NCBI GenBank assembly: GCA_900155415.1
Contig: LT700187.1
Span: 1,612,001 to 1,676,000, forward strand
DNA length: 64,000 nt
From: Christensenella massiliensis
Lineage (GTDB): Bacteria; Bacillota; Clostridia; Christensenellales; Christensenellaceae
Direction of reading: 5' to 3'
Shown: in pieces, positions 49,735-58,721 of the stretch
Layout: each line of letters opens with the position of its first letter
Numbering within the stretch: the stretch's first letter is position 1
The notes under the pieces: model-generated
Told to the model about the DNA's origin: nothing
Seen by the model: only the letters and a program-made list of their open reading frames with translations
Databases searched by the model: none
Position numbers and translations under genes: made by a program

Positions 49735-49835
49735 TAAAAATATTGTAACAATCCAACGTTTTTCTGCGTTCTGTTGTATAACCGACATATCAAACGGGAT
49801 TGTTGGTTGTAATCCAACAGTGTGTTGATTATAAT
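49735..49835. promoter_or_regulatory. Divergent promoter region with TetR operator candidates
   Basis: Rightward TTGTAA (49807-49812), 17 nt, TATAAT (49830-49835). Dyads built on GTTGG/CCAAC lie over it (GTTGGTTGTAATCCAAC, 49802-49818), and related TTGTAACAATCCAAC occurs at about 49744-49758 near the regulator's own start. These repeats are good operator candidates for the TetR protein. Confidence 0.65.
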
Positions 49836-49876
49836 ACAAATCGTATCATATTACAACAGGACGCTGTGGAGGAGAA

Positions 49877-51928
49877 ATGAACGGGCTAACAGGATTCATC
49901 ATAAAACGTAAAAAAGCGATCCTGATTTTTTTTATTGCCGCAGCGGTAATATGCGCGGTGCTGCAGTCGTTTGTAAAGGTGAATTACAATATGGTGGACT
50001 ATCTTCCGCCGGACGCGCAGTCTACGAAAGCGCTCGAGATCATGGAAGCGGAATTCGATACGGATATGCCGAACGCGAGCGTAATGGTAAAGAACGTATC
50101 TGTCGAAGAGGCGCTGGAATATAAAAATGCGCTGACGGAGCTTCCCGGCGTTTCCGGCGTGATGTGGCTGGATGACGTGCTGGACCTAAAGCAGCCGCTT
50201 GAGGTGGCAGATCAGGATACAGTCGCAGAATATTACAAAGACGGTACTGCTTTATATACTGTAACGATCGAGGACCAGCGGGAGCAGGAAGCGTCGGATG
50301 CGATCAGAAATTTGATTGGCACGGAAAACGCGCTTGCCGGGGAAGCGCCTGATCTTGCGACGATGCAGGAGGCGACGAGTGCGGAGGTTGGCAACGCCAT
50401 GGCGATCCTGCTGCCCATCATTATCGTGATCCTGATCCTTTCGTCCTCCTCGTGGATCGAACCGCTGCTCTTTCTGGTCACGATCGGCGTGTCGATCCTC
50501 ATCAACATGGGAACCAATATTTTCGTGGGCGAGATATCCTTTATGACCAATTCGGTAAGCCCGATCCTGCAGCTTGCGGTCTCGCTCGATTATGCGATTT
50601 TCCTTTTGCACAGCTTTGCGGCAAACAGGGAAAAATACAGCGATGTGAACGACGCCATGCGCCATGCGGTCAGGGAATCGATGTCCACTGTGGCGGCCAG
50701 CGCGGCAACGACGCTGTTTGGGTTCCTCGCGCTCACCTTTATGAACTTTCAGATCGGCGCCGACCTCGGATGGAATCTTGCGAAAGGCATCATTCTGAGC
50801 TTTGTGACAACGATGGTGTTCCTGCCGGCGGTCACGCTGTGCACATTTAAGCTGATCGACAAAACAAAGCACAGGCCTTTGCTGCCAAGTTTTCGGAATA
50901 TCAATAAGGTGTTTTCCCGTGTGGCGGTTCCGGCGCTGATCCTCGTCGCCGTTCTCATCATACCGAGTTTCCTCGGGCAGGGGCAGACCGGATTTGTATA
51001 TGGGAACGGCAGCGCGGCGCAGGCCAGCGAAAGCGGACGGGATAAGCTGGAGATACAGGAAGAATTCGGGCAGTCTACGGTTATGGCACTTCTTGTTCCG
51101 CGGGGAGATGCGGCAAAAGAGCTGGAGCTCAGCCGGGAGCTTGAGCGGATGGAGCATGTGACGGGTGTGATGTCGTACGCAAATACGGTGGGAACGGCTA
51201 TTCCGTCCGGATTTTTAGATAAAAATATAACAGGACAGTTTTATTCGGATCATTACGCACGGATCGTGGTATACACAGATACGGAAACGGAAGGGGATCT
51301 GGCGTTTCGCGTCGTGGAAGAGATCACGGCGGCAGCAAAGAGCTATTATGGAAATGAAGTATATTCCGTGGGTGAGAGCGCCAATCTCTATGACATGAAA
51401 ATGGTCGTGCAGACAGATAATCAATTCGTGACGCTGCTTGCGGTTGCTGCGATTTTCCTTGTGCTGCTCGTCACATTCAAATCGGGCACATTGCCATTCA
51501 TACTGCTGCTGACGATCGAGGCAGGAATATGGATCAACTTGGCGATCCCCTATTTCACAGGCACGTCTATCAATTTCATCGGTTATCTGGTGCTCAATAC
51601 GGTACAGCTCGGAGCGACGGTCGACTATGCGATTTTGCTCACCAACACCTATACGAGATACCGAAAAGTTATGCCGCAGAAAGAAGCGATGCACAGAGCA
51701 ATGGGAGATTCCTTCAAGTCGATCCTTGTGTCGGCCGCAACGCTGTCGGCTGCTGGCTTCACCTTATATGCGACGTCTTCGAATCCGGCGGTCTCCGATA
51801 TCGGACTGCTGCTTGGCCGGGGAACGCTGCTGTCTCTTTTCATGGTGATCTGCTTTCTGCCCGGTATGCTGCGGCTGTTTGACAAGGTGATCGCTAAAAC
51901 TACCTATAAAGCGGGGTTTTATCAATGA
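49877..51928 (+). CDS. MMPL/RND-family exporter
   Basis: 683 residues after GGAGGAG. Two halves, each with one helix, an extracellular domain and five more helices. Conserved segments are SPILQLAVSLDYAIFLLHSF and LNTVQLGATVDYAILLTNTY (the SLDYAIFL/TVDYAILL proton-relay region in TM4 and TM10). MMPL proteins export lipids or hydrophobic compounds using the proton gradient. It is translationally coupled (ATGA) to the next gene. Confidence 0.92.
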   Translation: MNGLTGFIIKRKKAILIFFIAAAVICAVLQSFVKVNYNMVDYLPPDAQSTKALEIMEAEFDTDMPNASVMVKNVSVEEALEYKNALTELPGVSGVMWLDDVLDLKQPLEVADQDTVAEYYKDGTALYTVTIEDQREQEASDAIRNLIGTENALAGEAPDLATMQEATSAEVGNAMAILLPIIIVILILSSSSWIEPLLFLVTIGVSILINMGTNIFVGEISFMTNSVSPILQLAVSLDYAIFLLHSFAANREKYSDVNDAMRHAVRESMSTVAASAATTLFGFLALTFMNFQIGADLGWNLAKGIILSFVTTMVFLPAVTLCTFKLIDKTKHRPLLPSFRNINKVFSRVAVPALILVAVLIIPSFLGQGQTGFVYGNGSAAQASESGRDKLEIQEEFGQSTVMALLVPRGDAAKELELSRELERMEHVTGVMSYANTVGTAIPSGFLDKNITGQFYSDHYARIVVYTDTETEGDLAFRVVEEITAAAKSYYGNEVYSVGESANLYDMKMVVQTDNQFVTLLAVAAIFLVLLVTFKSGTLPFILLLTIEAGIWINLAIPYFTGTSINFIGYLVLNTVQLGATVDYAILLTNTYTRYRKVMPQKEAMHRAMGDSFKSILVSAATLSAAGFTLYATSSNPAVSDIGLLLGRGTLLSLFMVICFLPGMLRLFDKVIAKTTYKAGFYQ

Positions 51929-53820
51929 TAAGCAAAAGAAATATAAATCGGAAAAAAAGACTGGAGCGGAAACAAAAGCGAATGAAATACACGGTATCCG
52001 TCAGCATCGCTGTTGCGCTTTTATTGGTAACCACGATAGGGGCGGGCATATCGTCCGCTGCCACAAGCCCGGAGCAAATTCCGGAGCGGACCTCCGTGGG
52101 AAGCAACGGTCCGGCACAGATCAAGGAAAAAGACGAGATCGTCTATGCGGCTCTTTCAGCAGAGGGGAATGCCGAAGCCATTTATGCGGTGAACCATTTC
52201 GAGCTGCAAACAGGCGGAACAGTAACGGATTACGGTACATATGAAAGCGTTGTCAACCTGACGGACAGCAGGGATATCACGCAGGACGGTGAGGCGGTGA
52301 CCTTTTCCGCGAATAAAGGAAATTATTATTATCAGGGAAACATGAAAAGCACGGAGCTGCCATGGCGTTTTAATTTCTCCTATTCGCTGGACGGGCAAAA
52401 AATGAGCCCACAGGAAATCGCAGGAAAGTCCGGCGCGTTGGAGCTCAAGATCACATCCGCTCAAAACAGCAGCACAGACCCAACGTTTTATGAGAACTAT
52501 ATGCTGCAGATCACGGTAACGCTGGATACGGAGAAGTGTACGGATATCGATGCGCCGGGGGCGACAGTCGCGAGCGCGGGAGCGGATAAAGCTATCGCCT
52601 ATACGGTCCTGCCGGGCAATGATGCGGATTTCACCTTAAAGGCAGACGTAACAGATTTTACAATGACGGGAATATCCGTCTCCGCCGTTCCCTATTCTAT
52701 GAGCATGGAATTTCCCGACATCGAGGGACAGCTCGGCGAATTGGAGCAGCTTCCAGATGCGGTCGCACAGTTAAATGAGGGCGCGAAAGAGCTGAAAAGC
52801 GGAACAGAGAAGCTGAAAACCGGAAGCGCCGGGCTGGTGGATGGTTCACAGAGTATAGAAGTGGGGCTTGCTCAGCTTGCCGGAAACGCAGAGCAGCTTA
52901 CGGACGCATCGCAGCAGATAGATACTGCGCTCGTGCAGATCGCTTCTGCGCTTCAGACGGGAGGAGAGGTAGACATCAGCCAGCTTGCACAGCTTCCGCA
53001 GGGGCTCGCAGAGCTTTCGAATGGGTTAAAAGCAATATCCGGACAGATTGGAACGCTGAAAGACGGTTTTGCACAGGCCTATGGCGGCCTCGACGCGGCA
53101 ATGCAGGGCATAAAGGCTGCAGTCAGCGAGGAACAGATCGCCGCGCTGGAAGCGGCGGTCGCCGGTCAGGAGGAAGAAGAAACTGCAAATGCGCTGATCG
53201 CGCAGTATCGGGCGGCGCAAACGGCAAAGAGCGTCTATGATAACGTCAATGCGGCGTTTGACGGTGTGAATGCTGCATTGGAGCAGCTGCCGTCTTCCGT
53301 CGAGACGATAGCGGGCATGCTGGATGCAGTTTCTGCACAGGCAGGCAGCGCACTGGAAGAAATGGGAGGACTCGAGCAGCTTGGTATGCTGACAGAGGGG
53401 CTTACGGCGCTTTCGGAGAGTTACGCTTCTTTCCATAGCGGCCTTACGGGATATTTGAATGGAGTACGGGAACTGGCTTCGGGCTATGCGGATTTCCATG
53501 CAGGGCTTGAATCCTTTGATGGCGGCGTAGGAGAATTAGATGACGGCGTAGGAGCGTTTTCCGACGGTACCGAGGCGATGAACAACGAAATGGCGGATCT
53601 GCCCGATATGATCCAAGAAGAGATCAATAAGATGAAAGAGGAATATATGCCGTCCGATTTTGAGCCGGTATCGTTTACTTCGCCTCAAAATACGGATACG
53701 GACTTCGTACAGTTTGTGCTCCAAAGCACGGGGATCGAAAAGCAGGAAGAACCCGAACCCACGCAGAACGAAGAAGAGCCGGAAACGTTTTGGGACCGCC
53801 TGATTGCGTTGTTTCAGTAA
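51925..53820 (+). CDS. YhgE/Pip-like heptad-repeat export partner
   Basis: 631 residues, ATG overlapping the MMPL stop. One N-terminal membrane helix (YTVSVSIAVALLLVTTIGAG), a beta-rich domain, then about 290 residues (272-558) of leucine/glycine heptads such as GAKELKSGTEKLKTGSAGLV. The C-terminus is acidic and lacks further spans. It looks like an extracytoplasmic coiled-coil adaptor for the MMPL protein. Similar heptads occur in YhgE/Pip and ESAT-6-linked proteins. Confidence 0.8.
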   Translation: MISKRNINRKKRLERKQKRMKYTVSVSIAVALLLVTTIGAGISSAATSPEQIPERTSVGSNGPAQIKEKDEIVYAALSAEGNAEAIYAVNHFELQTGGTVTDYGTYESVVNLTDSRDITQDGEAVTFSANKGNYYYQGNMKSTELPWRFNFSYSLDGQKMSPQEIAGKSGALELKITSAQNSSTDPTFYENYMLQITVTLDTEKCTDIDAPGATVASAGADKAIAYTVLPGNDADFTLKADVTDFTMTGISVSAVPYSMSMEFPDIEGQLGELEQLPDAVAQLNEGAKELKSGTEKLKTGSAGLVDGSQSIEVGLAQLAGNAEQLTDASQQIDTALVQIASALQTGGEVDISQLAQLPQGLAELSNGLKAISGQIGTLKDGFAQAYGGLDAAMQGIKAAVSEEQIAALEAAVAGQEEEETANALIAQYRAAQTAKSVYDNVNAAFDGVNAALEQLPSSVETIAGMLDAVSAQAGSALEEMGGLEQLGMLTEGLTALSESYASFHSGLTGYLNGVRELASGYADFHAGLESFDGGVGELDDGVGAFSDGTEAMNNEMADLPDMIQEEINKMKEEYMPSDFEPVSFTSPQNTDTDFVQFVLQSTGIEKQEEPEPTQNEEEPETFWDRLIALFQ

Positions 53821-53872
53821 AAAGATTACGGGTAAAAACTGATTTTTTGATTTGAAAACCGGAACGAAAGAA

Positions 53873-53912
53873 AGCAGGAAAAGGCCTGTAACCTTTTCCT
53901 GCTTTCCTGTCG
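53873..53912 (+). terminator. Hairpin terminator of the MMPL operon
   Basis: AGCAGGAAAAGG (53873-53884) pairs perfectly with CCTTTTCCTGCT (53892-53903). The tail TTCCTGT is weak. Bases 53913-54104 show nothing recognisable. Confidence 0.7.
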
Positions 53913-54104
53913 CGGAGGCTGCTATTCTGTTTCATAGTATAAAAAACATGTTCCAAACGCCGTCCATTCCCGGCTTGATAGTTCCGTGTATAACTCGTTA
54001 TATAAGGCTCTTTCATTTGCTGCGCTTTCGTTGTAGATTTTTATGTTGCCTTACTGGGTAATACCCTGTTTATACGGATATTCTCAAATTTTTAACTGTA
54101 TTAT

Positions 54105-54140
54105 AAAAAAGGCATAAACAAAAAGGGTTTTGTTTATGCC
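54105..54140 (-). terminator. tRNA-Ala terminator
   Basis: GGCATAAACAAAA (54111-54123) pairs perfectly with TTTTGTTTATGCC (54128-54140). Reading leftward, six Ts follow (complement of 54105-54110). Confidence 0.88.
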
Positions 54141-54146
54141 ACGGTA

Positions 54147-54223
54147 TGGTGGAGCATACCGGATTCGAACCGGTGACCCCCACACTGCCAGTGTGGTGCG
54201 CTAGCCAGCTGCGCTAATGCCCC
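54147..54223 (-). tRNA. tRNA-Ala (anticodon GGC)
   Basis: Read leftward, the cloverleaf is complete: acceptor GGGGCAT with ATGCTCC (one G.U pair), D arm GCGC...GCGC, anticodon stem CCACA/TGTGG around loop CTGGCAG (anticodon GGC), T arm with GGTTCGAATCC, and encoded CCA. It decodes GCC and GCU. Confidence 0.95.
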
Positions 54224-54233
54224 GTTGCGCACT

Positions 54234-54262
54234 ATTATATCATACAAAATTTTACTTGTAAA
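54234..54262 (-). promoter_or_regulatory. tRNA-Ala promoter
   Basis: Leftward TTTACA (54262-54257), 17 nt, TATAAT (54239-54234), 11 nt before the mature 5' end. Confidence 0.75.
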
Positions 54263-54335
54263 TTGTTTTTAAGCGCAGGATTATTTTTGCAGGCCGGACA
54301 CATCGCGTTCAAACTTCGTTCATACGCGGAAGTTA

Positions 54336-54344
54336 TGATATAAT
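54336..54344 (+). promoter_or_regulatory. Extended -10 promoter of the ABC/FtsX operon
   Basis: TGATATAAT, with the -10 at 54339-54344, supports a translation start at 54386 rather than the ATG at 54356. Confidence 0.5.
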
Positions 54345-54385
54345 AGTAAAAACGGATGATCCCCGAAGGACAGGGAAAAGGACGG

Positions 54386-55099
54386 ATGCAGGAAATGGGA
54401 TGCTTTGTTGAAGTAAAAGACGTATACAAGAGATACCGCATGGGCGAGGTGATGATCACCGCGTCGGACGGCGTATCTTTTGAAATAGAAAAGGGAGAAT
54501 TTGCGGTGATCGTAGGTTCTTCCGGCGCAGGAAAAACAACGGTGCTGAATATTCTCGGCGGGATGGACCAATGCGATGAAGGGCATATCATGGTGGACGG
54601 AAAAGAGATCAGCCGTTATTCTCCGCGCGAGCTTACGGAATACCGCCGCTTCGATATCGGCTTTGTATTCCAGTTTTATAATTTAGTACAGAATCTGACG
54701 GCAAAGGAAAATGTCGAACTTGCGACACAAATATGCCGGGCGCCCAAAGATGCGGAGACGGCTCTGCGGGAAGTAGGGCTTGCGGAACGTATGGATAATT
54801 TCCCGGCACAGCTGTCCGGCGGGGAGCAGCAGCGCGTCTCTATTGCGCGCGCCCTTGCAAAAAATCCGAAGCTGCTTCTGTGCGATGAGCCGACGGGCGC
54901 GCTTGATTCCGAGACGGGGAAAACGATCCTGAAGCTTTTGCAGGATACTTGTCGGAGAGACCACATGACGGTGATCGTCATCACGCATAACCATGCGATC
55001 ACCCCGATGGCTGATCGGGTCATTACGATGAAAAACAGCAAAGTCGTGGATATCAGCTTGAACAGCAGCCCGACTCCGGTGGAGAAAATAGAGTGGTAA
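54386..55099 (+). CDS. ABC transporter ATPase, MacB/LolD type
   Basis: 237 residues from ATG 54386, after AAAAGGACGG. Walker A GSSGAGKTT, signature LSGGEQQRVSIARAL, Walker B LLLCDEPTGALD and H-loop ITHNH are intact. The D-x-G-x-V-F-Q-F-Y-N-L region (IGFVFQFYNLVQNLT) fits the LolD/MacB/FtsE group that drives mechanotransmission rather than bulk transport. It pairs with the FtsX-like permease 4 nt downstream. Confidence 0.94.
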   Translation: MQEMGCFVEVKDVYKRYRMGEVMITASDGVSFEIEKGEFAVIVGSSGAGKTTVLNILGGMDQCDEGHIMVDGKEISRYSPRELTEYRRFDIGFVFQFYNLVQNLTAKENVELATQICRAPKDAETALREVGLAERMDNFPAQLSGGEQQRVSIARALAKNPKLLLCDEPTGALDSETGKTILKLLQDTCRRDHMTVIVITHNHAITPMADRVITMKNSKVVDISLNSSPTPVEKIEW

Positions 55100-55103
55100 G
55101 GAT

Positions 55104-58100
55104 ATGAAATCGAAACTAGTCAAGGAAACGCTGCGGGAAATATGGAGGAGCCGCAACCGTTTCTTCTCAATCATGGGGATCGTCGCGCTGGGAGTAGGCT
55201 TCTTTGCAGGCGTAAAAGCAAGCTGCCCGGATATGAAGCTCACAATGGCGCAATATTACGAAGATACCGCGCTTGCGGATATCCATCTTGTTTCTACGTA
55301 TGGCTTCAACGAAAACGATTTAGAGGCGATCAGCACAGACGGGGATATCCGCGCGATGATGCCTGCCTATTCTGTCGATGCATTTGTAGACGTTGGGGAA
55401 CGGTCGGACACGATCGTCAAGGTGCTTTCTCTTAACGCGGAAGAGCTGGACAGCGCAGACACGCTGAACAAGCCCGTGCTGAAGGAAGGACGCTGGCCGG
55501 AAAATACAGGGGAATGTGTAGTCGAACAGAATATCCATTCTCCGGAAGAATTTCAGATCGGCAATACAGTAACGCTGGTCGCCGGGCAGGAAGACGAGGA
55601 TATCGGAGATACGCTTGCACAGGATACGTTTACTATTGTGGGGATCGTGGAATCTCCGCAATATATTTCCTTTGACCGCGGAAAAACACAGGTCGGGGAC
55701 GGAGAGATCGACACGTTTATGATGGTCCCGGAAGAGGATTTTACGCTGGACGTCTATACGGACGTCTATCTGACGCTCAAGCAGACGCAGGGCCTTTCAC
55801 CGTTTGAACAGCCATATAAAGATGCAGTGGAGGAAGCTGTCGGACGTTTTGAGCAGATCGCAGAAACGCGCGAACAGGAACGGTATGATGAAATCATAGA
55901 CGATGCGCAGGCAGAACTTGACGATGCGAAACGGCAGCTTGCAGATGGAGAAGCACAGCAAACAGCCGAGCTTGCGGACGCCCGGTCGCAGTTAAACGCC
56001 GCGCAGACGGAGCTCGACAGCGGGCGCGAGGAGCTGAACGCAGGAAAAAGGAAATATAACAGCGAGATCACGGCGGCGGAACAGCAGCTTGCAGACGCAA
56101 GGGCAGAGCTCGACAGCGGATGGGAGCAATATAAGACGGGTCTTGCAGAATATCAAAACGGTCTTGCGGAATTTGAAGAACAGGAGCCGGAGGCGCTTGC
56201 AGCTCTGCAGGAGCTTGAGAAGCAGCGGGACGCGCTGAAAGCGCAGGTACAGGATGGAGAAGCGCAGATCGCGGCAGGACGGAACCTCGTGTCGGGAATC
56301 GGGAACATCGCGGACGCTTATGCGGATATAGCGGGCGACCTTTCCAATCTGCCGGCAGACGCCGCGGCGGTGGTGCAAAACGCGGGAGCACTGGACGCCA
56401 TGCTGCCGCCGGGCACGCTGCCTTCCGGGATTACTGTGAAAGGCACGTTGGAGCAATATATTTCCGCACAGCCCGGGAGCGCAGAGAAAAGCAGGGCAGG
56501 GCTTATCCTCAGCATGGCGGAAAGCGGAATAAGCAGCTATCTTGATACGCAGGAAAAGGAGCTCGCACCGGCAAAAGAGGGGCTTGAACAGCTTGCGGCA
56601 GGCATTGCGGACGCACAGCAAAAGCTGAACAGCGCACGGGAAAAGCTGGAAAGCTCCAAACAGGAACTGAACAGTGCAAAGGCAGCGCTTGAAACGGGAG
56701 AAGCGGAACTGGCGGCAGGACAAGAGGAATTGGAGAGACAAAGAGCGGAAGGCCTGCAGTCTCTGTCCGATGCGGAACGGTCGCTTGAGGAGGGACAGCA
56801 AGCGCTTGCCGATGCCCGGACAGATTATGAAGAAGGGAAACGGGAATCTGATCAGGAACTCTCTGATGCGCGTACTGAGATAACCGATGCAGAAGCAGAG
56901 CTCTCCGGCCTTGAAAAGCCGGTTTGGTATGTATGGGATCGGGATGAAAATCCGGGCTATTCCAGCTATCAGGAGGATGCAGAAAAGGTCGATGCGGTCG
57001 CGCAGGTATTTCCGGTATTTTTTATCCTTGTGGCGGCGCTCGTCTGCCTTACGACCATGACCCGCATGGTAGAAGAACAGCGGACGCAGATCGGAACGCT
57101 GAAAGCGCTCGGTTATTCCAACCGGACGATTATGGCGAAATATTTATGGTATGCCATTGCGGCGAGCCTCATCGGCAGCATTGTGGGATTGCTCGTTGGC
57201 TTTACGCTGTTCCCGACGACGATCATCCATGCCTATCAGCTCCGTTATTTTATGCCGGAGCCTATCACGCCGTTCCGGTGGGATTATGCGGTATGGTGCA
57301 CAGTCGTGGCGGTATTGGTCACGGGCCTTTCCGCGTGGGCGGCAGGATATGCGGAGCTGAAAGAGCAGCCGGCGCAGCTGATGCGGCCGAAATCGCCTCC
57401 GTCCGGCAAGCGTGTGCTGCTCGAAAAATGGACGTGGCTGTGGAACAGGCTGAATTTTACCAAAAAGGTAACGGTACGCAATCTGTTTCGATATAAGAAG
57501 CGCGTGCTGATGACGGTGGTCGGCATCGCAGGCTGCACGGCGCTGATGCTGACAGGCTTTGGCCTGCAATATTCGGTCGGGGCGATCGTTCCCAAACAAT
57601 TTGAAGAAATATTCGTTTATGACGCGATGGGCGCAATGGAGGAAAACATTACGCCGGATGAAGTCGAAGCGGTGCGCGGACAACTGGAAAGCACGCAGGG
57701 GCTTGAAAGCGACATGATGATCCTTTATCAGGGAATGGATGCGGAAGCGGGAAACAAAAAGGCAAGCGTGACCACGTTTGTGCCGGAGGAACCGGAGCGC
57801 ATCGGAGAATATATCACGCTGCGCACACGGGAGGGCCACGAACCCATTGCGCTCGGAGACAGCGGCGCGGTCGTCAACGAAAAGCTGGCGAAGCTCCTTG
57901 GCCTGAGGGAGGGCAGCAGCTTTACGCTTACCGACGCGGACGGCAAACAGGTGGAGCTGCAGGTGGCGGCTATCACGGAAAACTATGCGATGAATTTCGT
58001 TTATCTGTCTCCTGCATATTATAGTCAGGTGTTCGGCGAAGAAGCGGCTATGAATACGTTCGTATTCAATACGGCGGACGGCGCGGACCTCAGCTCGCTT

Positions 58101-58589
58101 TCAGAGACGATACTCGGCTATGAGCATGTGCAGGGGATATCCTATGCGGAAAGCTCTGTCACGCAGTTTTCCGATATTGCGGACAGCCTTGGGAGCATCG
58201 TTCTTGTGCTGATCCTATCGGCGGGGCTGCTCGCATTTATCGTGATGTATAATCTGGTCAATATCAATGTGACGGAGCGGATACGCGAGCTTGCGACGAT
58301 CAAGGTGCTCGGTTTTTATGACAAGGAGGTATCGGCCTATATCTATCGGGAAAACAACATCTCGGCGGTAATCGGGATGCTCGCCGGCCTGATAGGCGGG
58401 ATATTCCTTGAACGGTTCGTGATACAAACCGCCGAGGTAGATATCGTGATGTTTGCACCCGAGATCCCGTGGACGGCGTTTGTGTACGCAGGCGCGCTTA
58501 CGCTGGCATTCACCTTTATTGTAAATTTTGTCCTGCATTTCAAGCTCAAGAAGATAGACATGGTGGAATCCATGAAATCCATTGAATAA
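55104..58589 (+). CDS. FtsX-family ABC permease with very long extracellular coiled coil
   Basis: 1161 residues. TM1 (FFSIMGIVALGVGFFAGVKA) is followed by a MacB periplasmic-core-like domain to about 250, then about 345 residues of Ala/Glu/Leu coiled coil (252-598), interrupted near 400-470 by a small non-coil domain. Three helices (about 625-740), a second extracellular domain and three C-terminal helices follow (about 1030-1150). MacB-type permeases use ATP to move an extracytoplasmic lever. The coil could contact wall hydrolases or secreted substrates (inference). Confidence 0.9.
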   Translation: MKSKLVKETLREIWRSRNRFFSIMGIVALGVGFFAGVKASCPDMKLTMAQYYEDTALADIHLVSTYGFNENDLEAISTDGDIRAMMPAYSVDAFVDVGERSDTIVKVLSLNAEELDSADTLNKPVLKEGRWPENTGECVVEQNIHSPEEFQIGNTVTLVAGQEDEDIGDTLAQDTFTIVGIVESPQYISFDRGKTQVGDGEIDTFMMVPEEDFTLDVYTDVYLTLKQTQGLSPFEQPYKDAVEEAVGRFEQIAETREQERYDEIIDDAQAELDDAKRQLADGEAQQTAELADARSQLNAAQTELDSGREELNAGKRKYNSEITAAEQQLADARAELDSGWEQYKTGLAEYQNGLAEFEEQEPEALAALQELEKQRDALKAQVQDGEAQIAAGRNLVSGIGNIADAYADIAGDLSNLPADAAAVVQNAGALDAMLPPGTLPSGITVKGTLEQYISAQPGSAEKSRAGLILSMAESGISSYLDTQEKELAPAKEGLEQLAAGIADAQQKLNSAREKLESSKQELNSAKAALETGEAELAAGQEELERQRAEGLQSLSDAERSLEEGQQALADARTDYEEGKRESDQELSDARTEITDAEAELSGLEKPVWYVWDRDENPGYSSYQEDAEKVDAVAQVFPVFFILVAALVCLTTMTRMVEEQRTQIGTLKALGYSNRTIMAKYLWYAIAASLIGSIVGLLVGFTLFPTTIIHAYQLRYFMPEPITPFRWDYAVWCTVVAVLVTGLSAWAAGYAELKEQPAQLMRPKSPPSGKRVLLEKWTWLWNRLNFTKKVTVRNLFRYKKRVLMTVVGIAGCTALMLTGFGLQYSVGAIVPKQFEEIFVYDAMGAMEENITPDEVEAVRGQLESTQGLESDMMILYQGMDAEAGNKKASVTTFVPEEPERIGEYITLRTREGHEPIALGDSGAVVNEKLAKLLGLREGSSFTLTDADGKQVELQVAAITENYAMNFVYLSPAYYSQVFGEEAAMNTFVFNTADGADLSSLSETILGYEHVQGISYAESSVTQFSDIADSLGSIVLVLILSAGLLAFIVMYNLVNINVTERIRELATIKVLGFYDKEVSAYIYRENNISAVIGMLAGLIGGIFLERFVIQTAEVDIVMFAPEIPWTAFVYAGALTLAFTFIVNFVLHFKLKKIDMVESMKSIE

Positions 58590-58620
58590 GACGGAAAATA
58601 TCCGGTTTTTCTGAACGGAG

Positions 58621-58653
58621 AAAAGACGCATGCAGTGAGCGTGCGTCTTTTTG
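58621..58653 (+). terminator. Terminator of the ABC/FtsX operon
   Basis: AAAGACGCA (58622-58630) pairs with TGCGTCTTT (58642-58650), followed by TTG. Confidence 0.8.
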
Positions 58654-58721
58654 CTTAGGATACAAGTTTGATGCAAGGGGGCTCTATAATATGAGAAACG
58701 ATAAGCAGGGAGGGAACGGTA

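Noticed and set aside
54147-54223. tRNA-Ala as the prophage attachment site
   Set aside because: It is 27 kb from the phage end and no phage genes flank it.
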